Shown: in pieces, positions 16,618 to 25,426 of the stretch | Layout: every line of letters starts with the position of its first letter | Numbering within the stretch: position 1 is the stretch's first letter | Assembly (NCBI RefSeq): GCF_000956175.1 | Contig: NZ_CP011070.1 | Span: forward strand, 1,296,147-1,360,146 | Origin: Nitrosopumilus adriaticus | GTDB taxonomy: Archaea > Thermoproteota > Nitrososphaeria > Nitrososphaerales > Nitrosopumilaceae | Direction: 5' to 3' | Length of the DNA stretch: 64,000 bases | Notes under the pieces: model-generated | The model's database searches: none | Told to the model about the DNA's origin: nothing | What the model saw: the letters and a program-made list of their open reading frames with translations, nothing else | Translations under genes and position numbers: made by a program

Positions 16618-18036
16618 TTACAGAAATTTGTGTTTTTCAATTTGCATAGGTTCATTTCTAATGAAACCTAAAACATCTTCAATTTGATGAGATATCCTAC
16701 TTATTGCACGTTCTACTCTATCAAAATGTTTTTGATCGATTTTTGTGTCTTTAGACATTAATTTTAGATTTTCAAGAGATACTTGAATGATTGATAGAGG
16801 GTTTCGTATATCATGCGCCAATCTTGCAGATAGTTCACCTATAGTAACAAGTTTTTCTTGTTTTAGTATTTTCTCCTGAAGTTTTATTCGTGGTGTAATG
16901 TCAGTTCGGATTTCAATATAATGATGTATTGTATTTCCATCATAAATAACAGGAGTGATCACGGTTTTACCCCAATGAAAAGTTCCATCTTTTGATTTAT
17001 TTTTTATTTCACCACTCCAAGTCTTTCCGGATTTGAGAGTATCCCACATATCTTCATAGAATGAAAAAGTATGATATCCTGATTGGACAATTTTGTGGGT
17101 CTTACCAACCAATTCATCTCTAGAATATTGTGAAATTTGACAATATTGCTCGTTAACATAAGTAATTACACCATTAGGATCTGTGATTGTTACACTTGCA
17201 GAGTTATCCAATGCCTTTCTGAAATTTTCAAGTTCTTGTACGGAGGATTTTACAGTATTACCCATTTCAATGATTTTATTTCTTAGAGCATCAAACTCAT
17301 TTTTAGAATGAGTGGAAACGATATCGTATTGCTTATCGGAAATTTGAGAAGTTAATTGTTTCAAAGACTCTACTTGTTTAGAAATATCAAATGAGATTAT
17401 TATAACAATGATTATAGATACTAATCCTAAAAGAATATTTAAGATCAAATTAGAATTTGTTATTTGAGCAGAGATGTTATTAATAGAATTTTGCTCTAGT
17501 TCTATTCCAGTATTTTCCATAGAATAATTTTGTTCTAATATATTTTGAAAGTCATCATAAATTACATCCAAATCTTGAATTAATAATATTACAGTCTCAC
17601 TATCTCCAGAGTCCACATTACTAATAATAGAATCAGACGTTAAGACAAACTCAGCAAAGATATTTTCATAGTGATCAACATAATTATTCATCATATTTTT
17701 CATCCTATCATCAGCTAAATCATCACCCAAGGAATTTTTTGCAAACGACAAATTTTCATATTCACGGACATGATTAAGAAAAGTAGTTTGTGATTCCAAA
17801 TAGGCATTTTTTGTTTTCTCATTAGGAAAAATAATGTAATAATGTACATAATGGTTAGCAGTAATGAAAGACTTTTCAATATCTCCCAGAAGCGTTAATG
17901 CAGGAATACTCATAGAATTGTGGTATTCAGCAACAGAGTTAATCTCAGAAGATAAATAACTATTGTAAGACTGACCTGCAACAAAAATTCCAATTATCAG
18001 TATTAGTCCTAGAGCTAATTTTGTGCGAATCTTCAA
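16618..18036 (-). CDS. Membrane histidine kinase, sensor-HAMP-PAS-HisKA part
   Basis: 472 residues before an early stop. Layout: TM1 (~7-25), an extracellular helical sensor domain (~30-190, 4-helix-bundle-like), TM2 (~193-215), a HAMP-like linker, a PAS domain (~270-385; TITDPNGVITYVNEQY, ending at HYIEIRTDIT) and HisKA with the phospho-acceptor His in ARLAHDIRNPL. The frame ends a few residues after FIRNEPMQIEK, where the ATPase domain should begin. Adding one A to the A5 run at 16633-16637 restores a 610-residue kinase. It lies opposite the aromatic genes on either side. Confidence 0.85.
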   Translation of the reverse strand: MKIRTKLALGLILIIGIFVAGQSYNSYLSSEINSVAEYHNSMSIPALTLLGDIEKSFITANHYVHYYIIFPNEKTKNAYLESQTTFLNHVREYENLSFAKNSLGDDLADDRMKNMMNNYVDHYENIFAEFVLTSDSIISNVDSGDSETVILLIQDLDVIYDDFQNILEQNYSMENTGIELEQNSINNISAQITNSNLILNILLGLVSIIIVIIISFDISKQVESLKQLTSQISDKQYDIVSTHSKNEFDALRNKIIEMGNTVKSSVQELENFRKALDNSASVTITDPNGVITYVNEQYCQISQYSRDELVGKTHKIVQSGYHTFSFYEDMWDTLKSGKTWSGEIKNKSKDGTFHWGKTVITPVIYDGNTIHHYIEIRTDITPRIKLQEKILKQEKLVTIGELSARLAHDIRNPLSIIQVSLENLKLMSKDTKIDQKHFDRVERAISRISHQIEDVLGFIRNEPMQIEKHKFL

Positions 18037-18274
18037 TTTACAGTTATTTGAAATGGATTAACTGTCATTGTTAAACATTTTTTTGAGTTGTTAAAAAAAT
18101 CAATTAGTAACAAATAATGAATATGCGTTCACTGTTTTGAAAAAATTCAAAATCCAATCACATACACCTACAAGCATTATTTTGGCAGTCAAATAAAATG
18201 AGAAAACATCAAAAAAGTACGGTTTTTCATGCCTAATATCATACTTAAAATCAACAATTTGTTTTGGATTACCG

Positions 18275-18280
18275 TTATAA
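18275..18280 (+). promoter_or_regulatory. TATA box for aroC
   Basis: TTATAA is centred ~27 bases before the TTG start at 18305, supporting a leaderless TTG start. The rest of 18037-18274 shows no gene. Confidence 0.5.
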
Positions 18281-18304
18281 GCATCATTTAACTTTAGTAG
18301 ATTA

Positions 18305-19399
18305 TTGCCGGGAAGTTCAATTGGTCAGCGTCTAATTTTAACAAGTTTTGGTGAAAGCCATGGAAAAGCTATCGGTGCAGTGTTAGATGGGTGTCCTGCA
18401 GGTCTAGAAATCGAGGAAAAAGAAATCCAGAAGATGCTAGACTTGAGAAAGCCTGGACAAAATATGATATCAACACAAAGAAAGGAAGGAGATATTGTAG
18501 AAATTGTTTCAGGAGTGTTTAGAGGATTTACAACAGGCGCCCCAATTACCATGTTAATTTGGAACAGTGATCAAAAATCAAAAGATTATGAAAATTTAAA
18601 GACAAAACTAAGACCGGGCCATTCAGATTATCCGGCCATGATAAAATATAATCACTTTAATGATCATAGAGGCGGAGGTAGATTTTCTGGAAGACTTACT
18701 GCAACACACGTAATGGGTGGAGCAATTGCAAGAAAATTACTTAAAGTTACACTAGGAATTGAAACAAATTCGTTTACATCGCAAATTGGAAAAATAAAGA
18801 TGGAGAAAAATTTCAATGAAAAAATGGTTCCATCAATTTATAAAAATGAAGTTAGATGTCCAGAAAATAAAACTGCAAAGATGATGAGGGAAAATATTCT
18901 AAATGCACGTAAAAAAGGTGATTCACTTGGAGGCATTATTGAATCTGTTACGACAAATGTTCCAGTAGGACTAGGCGAACCAATCTTTAGTTCATTAGAA
19001 TCAGATTTGAGTAAAGCTATTTTTTCAATTCCTTCAGTTAAAGGAATTGAATTTGGTTCAGGGTTTAGAGGTTCAGAGATTCATGGCTCGGAAAATAATG
19101 ACCTGTATATAATGAAAAGAGGAAAGATAATTACAAAGACAAACAACTCAGGAGGAATTCTTGGTGGAATTTCAAATGGAATGCCAATTACAATGAGAAT
19201 TGCATTCAAGCCAGCATCATCTATTGCACAAAAACAAAATACTGTTGATATCAAGACGAAAAAAGAAGCAATCCTCCAGGTGAAAGGAAGACACGATCCA
19301 TGTGTAGTTCCACGAGCCCCCCCAGTAGTAGATTCACTAGTTGCATTAACTATTGCAGATCATGCACTCCTTGCAGGGGCAATCAAGCCTGTTTTGTAA
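18305..19399 (+). CDS. aroC: Chorismate synthase
   Basis: 364 residues from a TTG start. Hallmarks: TSFGESHGKAIG at the N-terminus, RPGHSDYPAMIKY, the FMN/substrate loop HRGGGRFSGRLTA, and the C-terminal RHDPCVVPRAPPVVD. Makes chorismate from EPSP using reduced FMN. It restarts the aromatic cluster after the RNA gene and kinase, with its own promoter, and leads a three-gene run to tyrosine. Confidence 0.95.
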   Translation: MPGSSIGQRLILTSFGESHGKAIGAVLDGCPAGLEIEEKEIQKMLDLRKPGQNMISTQRKEGDIVEIVSGVFRGFTTGAPITMLIWNSDQKSKDYENLKTKLRPGHSDYPAMIKYNHFNDHRGGGRFSGRLTATHVMGGAIARKLLKVTLGIETNSFTSQIGKIKMEKNFNEKMVPSIYKNEVRCPENKTAKMMRENILNARKKGDSLGGIIESVTTNVPVGLGEPIFSSLESDLSKAIFSIPSVKGIEFGSGFRGSEIHGSENNDLYIMKRGKIITKTNNSGGILGGISNGMPITMRIAFKPASSIAQKQNTVDIKTKKEAILQVKGRHDPCVVPRAPPVVDSLVALTIADHALLAGAIKPVL

Positions 19400-19403
19400 G
19401 AAA

Positions 19404-20774
19404 ATGTCAGATATCAATGATCTTCGAAATAAAATGGATCAAGTAACACTTGAAATGATAAAATTATTAAAAATTAGAACAGACATTGCAAAAGAAATTG
19501 GTGAGGTTAAAAAAAATATTGGAAAAGGTGTCACAGATGAGGTCAGAGAAGATAATTTACGTCGAAAAGTAATTTCACTATGTGATGAAATTGGACTGGA
19601 AGAATCTATTGCAACAAAATTTTTCAATTTTCTATTAAATGAATCAGTAAAAGTTCAATCAGTCAACAAACAAACACATCTCTCAATATTCCTAAAAGCA
19701 AAATCAATGGAGCAGCAAGGAAAAAAAATTATCCATATGGAAGTAGGAGAGCCTGACTTTCTACCACCACTAATTGTTAAAAAAGCATTAGAAGAAGTAT
19801 TTGATAAAGGGTTTTTGAAATATGGTCAAGCTAGAGGCATGCCAACTTTCAGAGAGGCACTTGCAAAATATGCTTCTAAAAAATTCAATGCTAAAGTAAC
19901 TGAAGATAACATTATTGTCAGCCCGGGTGCTAGATTTTCAATATTTACTGCAATTACTACACTTCTCAATCCAGGTGATGAAATGATAGTAATAGAACCT
20001 GCATGGCCAGCATACAAAGATTGTGCACTTAATGCAGGAATAAAAGTAAGAACTATCAGTACAACTTTGGAAGAAAAATGGGATCCATCATTAGAGCAGA
20101 TCAAAAATACAATAAATTCAAACACAAAGATGATTGTGCTAAATTATCCAAACAATCCAACAGGCAAAATACTTTCTGAAAAACTTCAAGATACGATTGT
20201 GGAGTTGGCCAAACAAAATGATCTGTATGTACTAAGTGATGAAATCTATTCTCAATATGCAAAATCTAACTGGAAAAGTATTCTATCATATGATTATAAG
20301 AAAAGCATAGTTACTCAATCATTTTCAAAATCTCATGCCATGACAGGATTTAGAATTGGTTATGCAATTGCAGATACAGAAATTATTGAAAAAATGGCAA
20401 AATTAGAGGCATTATGCCTAACAAATGTCTCAGAACCAATCCAATATATCGCCATGAAGGCTCTAGAAGCGGACACATCCAACAATTCTAATACGGTTCA
20501 AAATAGACTAGATTTGTTGATTGAAAAGGCATCTGAGATAGGGTTAGATTTTGTAGTTCCAGATGGCGCAATGTACATTTTTGCTAGAAATAATCAGGAA
20601 GGATTTGACGGAATTCAATTTGCCAATTCCAGTCTTGAAAAAGGACTTGCCGTAGCACCAGGAGAAGGGTTTGGGAATTACAGGAATTTCATCAGAATTT
20701 CTGCATGTCAAGACGAGAAAACACTAATTGAGGGAATGAATATACTGAGTAACATCATGAGTGAAAAACAATGA
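19404..20774 (+). CDS. Chorismate mutase fused to class I aminotransferase
   Basis: 456 residues from the ATG at 19404, four bases after aroC ends (an upstream extension into aroC is a frame artefact). Residues ~1-85 are an AroQ-type chorismate mutase (DINDLRNKMDQVTLEMIKLL, then RTDIAKEIGEVKK). From ~95 is a fold-type I PLP aminotransferase (GEPDFLPP, NYPNNPTGK, SDEIYSQY, SFSKSHAMTGFRIGY with the PLP Lys). The fusion would rearrange chorismate to prephenate and then transaminate prephenate, an aryl-pyruvate or aspartate; which amino-acceptor is unknown. Confidence 0.92.
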   Translation: MSDINDLRNKMDQVTLEMIKLLKIRTDIAKEIGEVKKNIGKGVTDEVREDNLRRKVISLCDEIGLEESIATKFFNFLLNESVKVQSVNKQTHLSIFLKAKSMEQQGKKIIHMEVGEPDFLPPLIVKKALEEVFDKGFLKYGQARGMPTFREALAKYASKKFNAKVTEDNIIVSPGARFSIFTAITTLLNPGDEMIVIEPAWPAYKDCALNAGIKVRTISTTLEEKWDPSLEQIKNTINSNTKMIVLNYPNNPTGKILSEKLQDTIVELAKQNDLYVLSDEIYSQYAKSNWKSILSYDYKKSIVTQSFSKSHAMTGFRIGYAIADTEIIEKMAKLEALCLTNVSEPIQYIAMKALEADTSNNSNTVQNRLDLLIEKASEIGLDFVVPDGAMYIFARNNQEGFDGIQFANSSLEKGLAVAPGEGFGNYRNFIRISACQDEKTLIEGMNILSNIMSEKQ

Positions 20775-21622
20775 AAAAGATTACAGTTGTTGGTGCAGGA
20801 GGTCAAATGGGACAATGGTTTGCCAAATATTTTGCAGCGAAGGATTTTGAAGTAACAGGATATGATTCAGAAAATAAAATTGCAGGGAAAAATATTATTT
20901 CATCAGATTCTTTAGTAGGATCAATCCTAAAATCAGATTATGTAGTGTTATGTACTCCAACAAGAAGAACTCCAGAAATTATTAGACTGATAGCAAAAGA
21001 GATGAAGAGAGGCACATATCTTATTGAAATATCATCAGAAAAATCCAAAGTGGTTTCATCATTGTCAAAAATGCCAGATAAGATTAATCCAATATGTATT
21101 CACCCAATGTTTGGTCCTGGAACAAAAACGATCAAAGGTCAAAACATTATTTCAGTCCCCATTAAAGATGCTAAAAAAGAACTAACAGTAGCAAAAACAT
21201 TGTTTGAAGGTGCAAACTTTGTAACAATTGATGCAGCAGAGCATGATAAAAAAATTGCAGTTATTTTGGGATTGACTCATTTGATGAATTTAGTTTTTGC
21301 AAATATAATTTCAAAAGACGAAAAAATGAATCTTACAGAAAAAATGTCAGGCACCACATTTAGAGTTCAAAAGACATTAGCAGAAAGTATCATGACAGAA
21401 TCTCCAGAACTTATTGAAACAATTATCGCTAATCCAGAAATTAGGAGAGTTGCAGAAGAGCTTTGGAAAGATATTGGAAGATTACTTACTGCAGTACAAG
21501 AATCAAAGACTGAAGAAGTGATTACATATATCAAAGAATGTCAAGAGAGGTTAGCCAAGCATACTGATGTTGCTGAATCATACAAAAGAATGACAAAAAT
21601 GGTAAAAGCAGTTGAAAAATAG
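20771..21622 (+). CDS. tyrA: Prephenate/arogenate dehydrogenase (TyrA)
   Basis: 283 residues. N-terminal Rossmann loop VVGAGGQMGQWFAKYF, then CTPTRRTPE and the conserved ICIHPMFGPGTKTIKGQ with the catalytic His. A helical dimerisation domain follows. Oxidatively decarboxylates prephenate or arogenate toward tyrosine. Overlaps the previous gene by four bases (ATGA), so coupled with the mutase-aminotransferase fusion, which supplies its substrate. Confidence 0.93.
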   Translation: MKKITVVGAGGQMGQWFAKYFAAKDFEVTGYDSENKIAGKNIISSDSLVGSILKSDYVVLCTPTRRTPEIIRLIAKEMKRGTYLIEISSEKSKVVSSLSKMPDKINPICIHPMFGPGTKTIKGQNIISVPIKDAKKELTVAKTLFEGANFVTIDAAEHDKKIAVILGLTHLMNLVFANIISKDEKMNLTEKMSGTTFRVQKTLAESIMTESPELIETIIANPEIRRVAEELWKDIGRLLTAVQESKTEEVITYIKECQERLAKHTDVAESYKRMTKMVKAVEK

Positions 21623-21627
21623 TAGGC

Positions 21628-22032
21628 ATGCGTTCAACAAAAATTGTTACGTCGTTCATTAGAAGTAATGACAAATTATTGATTTTGAAAAGAAGCGACA
21701 AAGTAAAATCAATGAAAGGTCTCTGGGCGGGGGTAAGCGGAATCATCGAAAATAATGAAGAGCCATTGAAAAGAGCAAAGATAGAAATTTTTGAAGAAGT
21801 CGGAATCACAGAAGATGAAATCAGACTTGTAAAATCAGCAGCAGGAATGAGAGTTAATTCCCCACAATATCAAAATCACGAATGGGAGATATACCCATTT
21901 TTGTTTGAGGCAGAAAATCCAACAGTCAAACTAAACTGGGAAAATTCACAATATGAGTGGATAAACATAGAAGAGTTAGAAAAATATGAAACAGTTCCTA
22001 GTCTTCAAAAAGTCTTATTCAATTTGTTGTAA
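21628..22032 (+). CDS. Nudix hydrolase
   Basis: 134 residues. The Nudix box is GIIENNEEPLKRAK then IEIFEEVGI: glycine and the metal-binding EExG are intact, but the usual Arg of REUxEE is Ile. Hydrolyses nucleoside-diphosphate-X compounds; substrate unknown. It begins five bases after tyrA, likely cotranscribed. Its 3' end overlaps the convergent thiC gene by 18 bases. Confidence 0.85.
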   Translation: MRSTKIVTSFIRSNDKLLILKRSDKVKSMKGLWAGVSGIIENNEEPLKRAKIEIFEEVGITEDEIRLVKSAAGMRVNSPQYQNHEWEIYPFLFEAENPTVKLNWENSQYEWINIEELEKYETVPSLQKVLFNLL

Positions 22033-23343
22033 GTTATCATTTTCTTTTTCATATTTTTTTTGTTGCGGTAACATCATGTAAACACAAGCGCCACCACACA
22101 TAGTACATGGGACATTGTTTCCAGGGTGTTGTCCCGTTCTACTGTGGATTTTTGCGGCTTCTTCTGGATCTATAGATAGTGCAAGTTGCTTTTCCCAATC
22201 CAAAGTACGTCTTGCTTCAGTCATTTCCATATCCCATTTGATAACTTTATCACGAATTTTAACAAGATCACCTGCATGAGCTGCAATTCTATATGCAATT
22301 AATCCAGCTTTTACTTCATCTGCATTAGGCAATGCCAGATGCTCAGAAGGAGTAAGATAACATAAAAGATCCACACCTTCACTTGCTGAAACTGCAGCTC
22401 CTATTGCACTTGCAATATGATCATGTCCGGATGCAACATCTGTAACTAACGGACCTAGAACATAATATGGAACATCGCCGATTAAGGATTTTGCTAATCG
22501 CACATTTGCTGCAACTTCGTTTAATGGAACATGTCCAGGACCTTCGACCATTACCTGTATGTCTTGTTCATGAGCACGTTTAGTTAATTGTGAAATATTT
22601 ATCATCTCTTGAACTTGCAACTCATCATGAGAGTCTAGGATCGAGCCTGGTCTAAGAGCATCTCCGAGGCTAAATGTCACATCATATTTTTTTGCAATCT
22701 CAATCAAATAGTCATAGTGAGTCAAGTATGGATTTTCTTTATCATGTTTTAGCATCCACGCAGCAGTAATGGTCCCACCCTTACTTACAACACCACCATA
22801 TCTCTGAACCTTTAGTATTCTTTTTGCAATATCTTTTGTAATCCCACAGTGAATTGTCGTGTAATCAACACCATCTTTTGCATTATTTTCAAATGCGTTA
22901 AGATAATCATCTTCAGTTAAATTCAAAGGGTTTTTGTGAACTTCAACACCATAATTATAAGCCTCATAAATTGGAACAGTACCAAAAGTAATTGGTGCAG
23001 TATCCATTAGCGTTTGTCTTATCATTTTAACATCTCCACCATCACTAAGATCCATCATGGTGTCTGCATGATACTTTACTGCAACTTTTGCTTTTTCAAT
23101 TTCTTCATCTAGATTTACATTCAGAGTTGAAGTACCAATGTTTACGTTTACTTTAGTTTTGAGACCCTTGCCAATTCCAACATTGTGAATTTTTTGCGGT
23201 CGTGAATTATTACTTGGAATTATAATTGAGCCACGAGCAATTTTTGGGATAAGCCAATCCAATGAAACATCTTCGTCTTTTGCAACTTGTTTCATTTCAT
23301 CAGTTGCTACACCTCGTCTAGCTGAAGTCATCTGTGTTGCCAT
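22015..23343 (-). CDS. thiC: Phosphomethylpyrimidine synthase
   Basis: About 442 residues from the ATG at 23343 (MATQMTSARRGVATDEM, the normal ThiC N-terminus; a TTG extension to 23376 is unlikely). Radical SAM enzyme making HMP-P from AIR. The C-terminal cluster motif is CTMCGGAC (Cx2Cx3C) instead of the E. coli Cx2Cx4C. TTTAAAT centred ~27 bases upstream implies almost no leader, so a TPP riboswitch is not expected here. Works with the ThiD-ThiN protein encoded at 24090. Confidence 0.95.
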   Translation of the reverse strand: MATQMTSARRGVATDEMKQVAKDEDVSLDWLIPKIARGSIIIPSNNSRPQKIHNVGIGKGLKTKVNVNIGTSTLNVNLDEEIEKAKVAVKYHADTMMDLSDGGDVKMIRQTLMDTAPITFGTVPIYEAYNYGVEVHKNPLNLTEDDYLNAFENNAKDGVDYTTIHCGITKDIAKRILKVQRYGGVVSKGGTITAAWMLKHDKENPYLTHYDYLIEIAKKYDVTFSLGDALRPGSILDSHDELQVQEMINISQLTKRAHEQDIQVMVEGPGHVPLNEVAANVRLAKSLIGDVPYYVLGPLVTDVASGHDHIASAIGAAVSASEGVDLLCYLTPSEHLALPNADEVKAGLIAYRIAAHAGDLVKIRDKVIKWDMEMTEARRTLDWEKQLALSIDPEEAAKIHSRTGQHPGNNVPCTMCGGACVYMMLPQQKKYEKENDNLQQIE

Positions 23344-23475
23344 AGAACAATCTACGTTGTTACCTGATTTAAACAATAGTGAAAAATGAAAAAAAATCAG
23401 ATCGCACCACTATTGTTTATAGTATATTAAGAAAATAGATCGACCTTAAATGTTAGAATGCCACTATAGATCAGT

Positions 23476-23571
23476 ATGAGAGCAATCAAAGAATGTATGC
23501 ATTGTGGAAAGGAGTTCTATAGTTTAAAAGATGATTTTTGTTCTTTTGATTGTGTAACTCAATCATCATAA
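23476..23571 (+). CDS. Micro zinc protein (31 aa), CxxC-CxxxC
   Basis: MRAIKECMHCGKEFY... then CSFDC: four Cys in CxxC(x11)CxxxC arrangement. TTAAATG centred ~28 bases before the ATG supports a real leaderless gene. It is similar in layout to the micro-protein at 31789-31896 (CMNCEKEF...CSTTC). Function unknown. Confidence 0.55.
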   Translation: MRAIKECMHCGKEFYSLKDDFCSFDCVTQSS

Positions 23572-23579
23572 TTTTAAAA

Positions 23580-23807
23580 TTAATCAAGTTCCAATTCTTT
23601 TTGCAGATCTAGTTTTTCGGATTTTATTCTAAAAATTCTATCCATTATAGGCGTGATAATGTGCTTAGAATCATCGGAATTTGCAAAATTTTCCTTAATC
23701 TCTTTTACTCTTTGAGATAATTCAATTTCAGCAGAAACTAGAGAGATGTATTTTCTTAGTTTTTGATTTTCAGATTTTAAAGATTCAATTTCAGAGGCAG
23801 TTGTCAT
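23580..23807 (-). CDS. Short coiled-coil protein
   Basis: About 75 residues, start ATG at 23807 overlapping the stop of the upstream zinc-ribbon gene (ATGA). Leucine-rich heptads at residues ~5-35 (IESLKSENQKLRKYISLV) and the C-terminus (KSEKLDLQKELELD) suggest a dimeric coiled coil. Paired with the zinc-ribbon gene in a two-gene operon. Function unknown. Confidence 0.6.
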   Translation of the reverse strand: MTTASEIESLKSENQKLRKYISLVSAEIELSQRVKEIKENFANSDDSKHIITPIMDRIFRIKSEKLDLQKELELD

Positions 23808-23986
23808 CTGGGAGGACTCCAACTTTCTTCAACATCATTATTTGTAGATACAAGTAACTGCTTACCACATTTGAAACACTGCCAGAGGAATTTTTCATCT
23901 TTTTTTGTTTGATATTGCATGGGAAGTAAACAAGTCGTGCATCGTAATTCTTCAGGGGATCCATCTATTATCGGAATTTTTGTCAT
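23804..23986 (-). CDS. Zinc-ribbon protein (60 aa)
   Basis: MTKIPIIDG..., with CTTC and CFKC pairs about 20 residues apart (a four-Cys ribbon). An extension to 24004 exists, but TATAAAA centred at ~24014 fits the ATG at 23986. First gene of a pair with the coiled-coil protein, suggesting a small two-part complex; role unknown. Confidence 0.65.
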   Translation of the reverse strand: MTKIPIIDGSPEELRCTTCLLPMQYQTKKDEKFLWQCFKCGKQLLVSTNNDVEESWSPPR

Positions 23987-24089
23987 TTGCTTGTAGATAA
24001 TCACTCAAGTATAAAATCAATATTATGAAATGAGAGTTTTGGAAAAAAGTAAAGTAAAAGCAAATTAGTGCTAAAAAAAATAGAAAACC

Positions 24090-25382
24090 ATGAATTTACT
24101 TTCAATTGGAGGCTCAGATCCTTCATCAGGTGCTGGAATTCAAAGCGACATCAAAACTTTTTCATCATTTAATGTTCATTGTCTTACTGTAGTAACTGCA
24201 ATTACCAGTCAAAACACATCAAATTTTGGTATTGTAGAGCCAGTATCACAAAAAATTTTAAAAGATCAAATTCTATCTGTAATGTCGGATTTTAAAATTG
24301 ATGGAATAAAAATCGGAATGGTATACAATTCTGATATCATTAAAATTCTGCATACCAAATTAAGAAAATTAAAAATTCCAATTGTAGTAGATCCAGTAAT
24401 TAAATCAACTACTGGCGGAATGCTAATAGAAAAAACAGCGATTGTAGATTTTCAAAAATACATCATTCCTCTTGCCACAGTTATTACGCCAAACAAGTAC
24501 GAAGCAGAAATACTATCAAAATCCAAAATAACATCAAAAAAATCTACTAGCATGGTTGCAAAAAAAATTCAAAGGATGGGAGCTAAAAATGTTGTAATAA
24601 CAGGAGCACAAACGGGAAGTAAAAAAATTTCAGATTTCATTCTAGAGAAACATAAAGAATACTATATTTCTGGAGAGAAAATCAACAGCATCAATCATGG
24701 TAGTGGTTGCAATTATTCAGCAGCTATAGTTTTTGCTCTAGCGAAAAACAAAACAATAGAAGAATCATTAAGATTTGCCCAGCAATTTACTCACAATTCA
24801 ATTAAAAACGCAAAGAAAGTGGGAAAAGGAATAGTAATTACTGAAATTCAAGATCCTATTCACAAAGAGTTGTCAGAGGCCATAGAGAAATTTATTCAAA
24901 TCAAAAATATTTACAAAAATATTCCTGAATGTCAAATAAACTATGTTTATTCCAAACAAAAACCAAAATCAATAAAAGATATTCTAGGAATTTCTGGAAG
25001 AATAGTAAAATCAGGAAATGGTGCTACAGTAGCAGGAGAGTTAGATTATGGGGGTTCAAAGCATGTTGCAACAGCATTATTAATCATGAATAAAAAATAT
25101 CCAAAAATCTGTTCTGCAATAAATATAAAATATCAAGATACTACAATTTCAAAAATTAAAAAATCAAAATTAATTGTTTCAAGTTATGATAGAAAAGAAG
25201 AGCCAAAAAATGTGAAAATTAAAGGATCCACCATTGAGTGGGGTATCAAAAAAGCTGTGAAAAATACAACAAAAATACCAGATGTGATTTATCATAAAGG
25301 AGATTTTGGAAAAGAGCCAATGATCATAATATTTGGGGAAACGCCAGACAATGTTTTAAAAAAAATTATGAAGATTATTTGA
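24090..25382 (+). CDS. thiDN: HMP/HMP-P kinase fused to ThiN thiamine-phosphate synthase
   Basis: 430 residues. Residues ~1-255 are ThiD (IGGSDPSSGAGIQSDIKTF at the start, VDPVIKSTTGG, NHGSGCNYSAA anion hole). Residues ~260-430 are ThiN (GNGATVAGELDYGG...KHVA), the archaeal replacement of ThiE. The protein phosphorylates HMP-P and joins HMP-PP with HET-P. Together with ThiC this gives the pyrimidine half and final coupling of thiamine synthesis. Confidence 0.92.
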   Translation: MNLLSIGGSDPSSGAGIQSDIKTFSSFNVHCLTVVTAITSQNTSNFGIVEPVSQKILKDQILSVMSDFKIDGIKIGMVYNSDIIKILHTKLRKLKIPIVVDPVIKSTTGGMLIEKTAIVDFQKYIIPLATVITPNKYEAEILSKSKITSKKSTSMVAKKIQRMGAKNVVITGAQTGSKKISDFILEKHKEYYISGEKINSINHGSGCNYSAAIVFALAKNKTIEESLRFAQQFTHNSIKNAKKVGKGIVITEIQDPIHKELSEAIEKFIQIKNIYKNIPECQINYVYSKQKPKSIKDILGISGRIVKSGNGATVAGELDYGGSKHVATALLIMNKKYPKICSAINIKYQDTTISKIKKSKLIVSSYDRKEEPKNVKIKGSTIEWGIKKAVKNTTKIPDVIYHKGDFGKEPMIIIFGETPDNVLKKIMKII

Positions 25383-25426
25383 GTATGATCAAAACTCATC
25401 CTTGAACATAAATACTCAATTCTCAA

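Noticed and set aside
23341-23410. Possible TPP riboswitch before thiC
   Set aside because: Some bases resemble the TPP core, but the required CTGAGA segment is absent and a TATA-like element sits inside it, just before the ATG.
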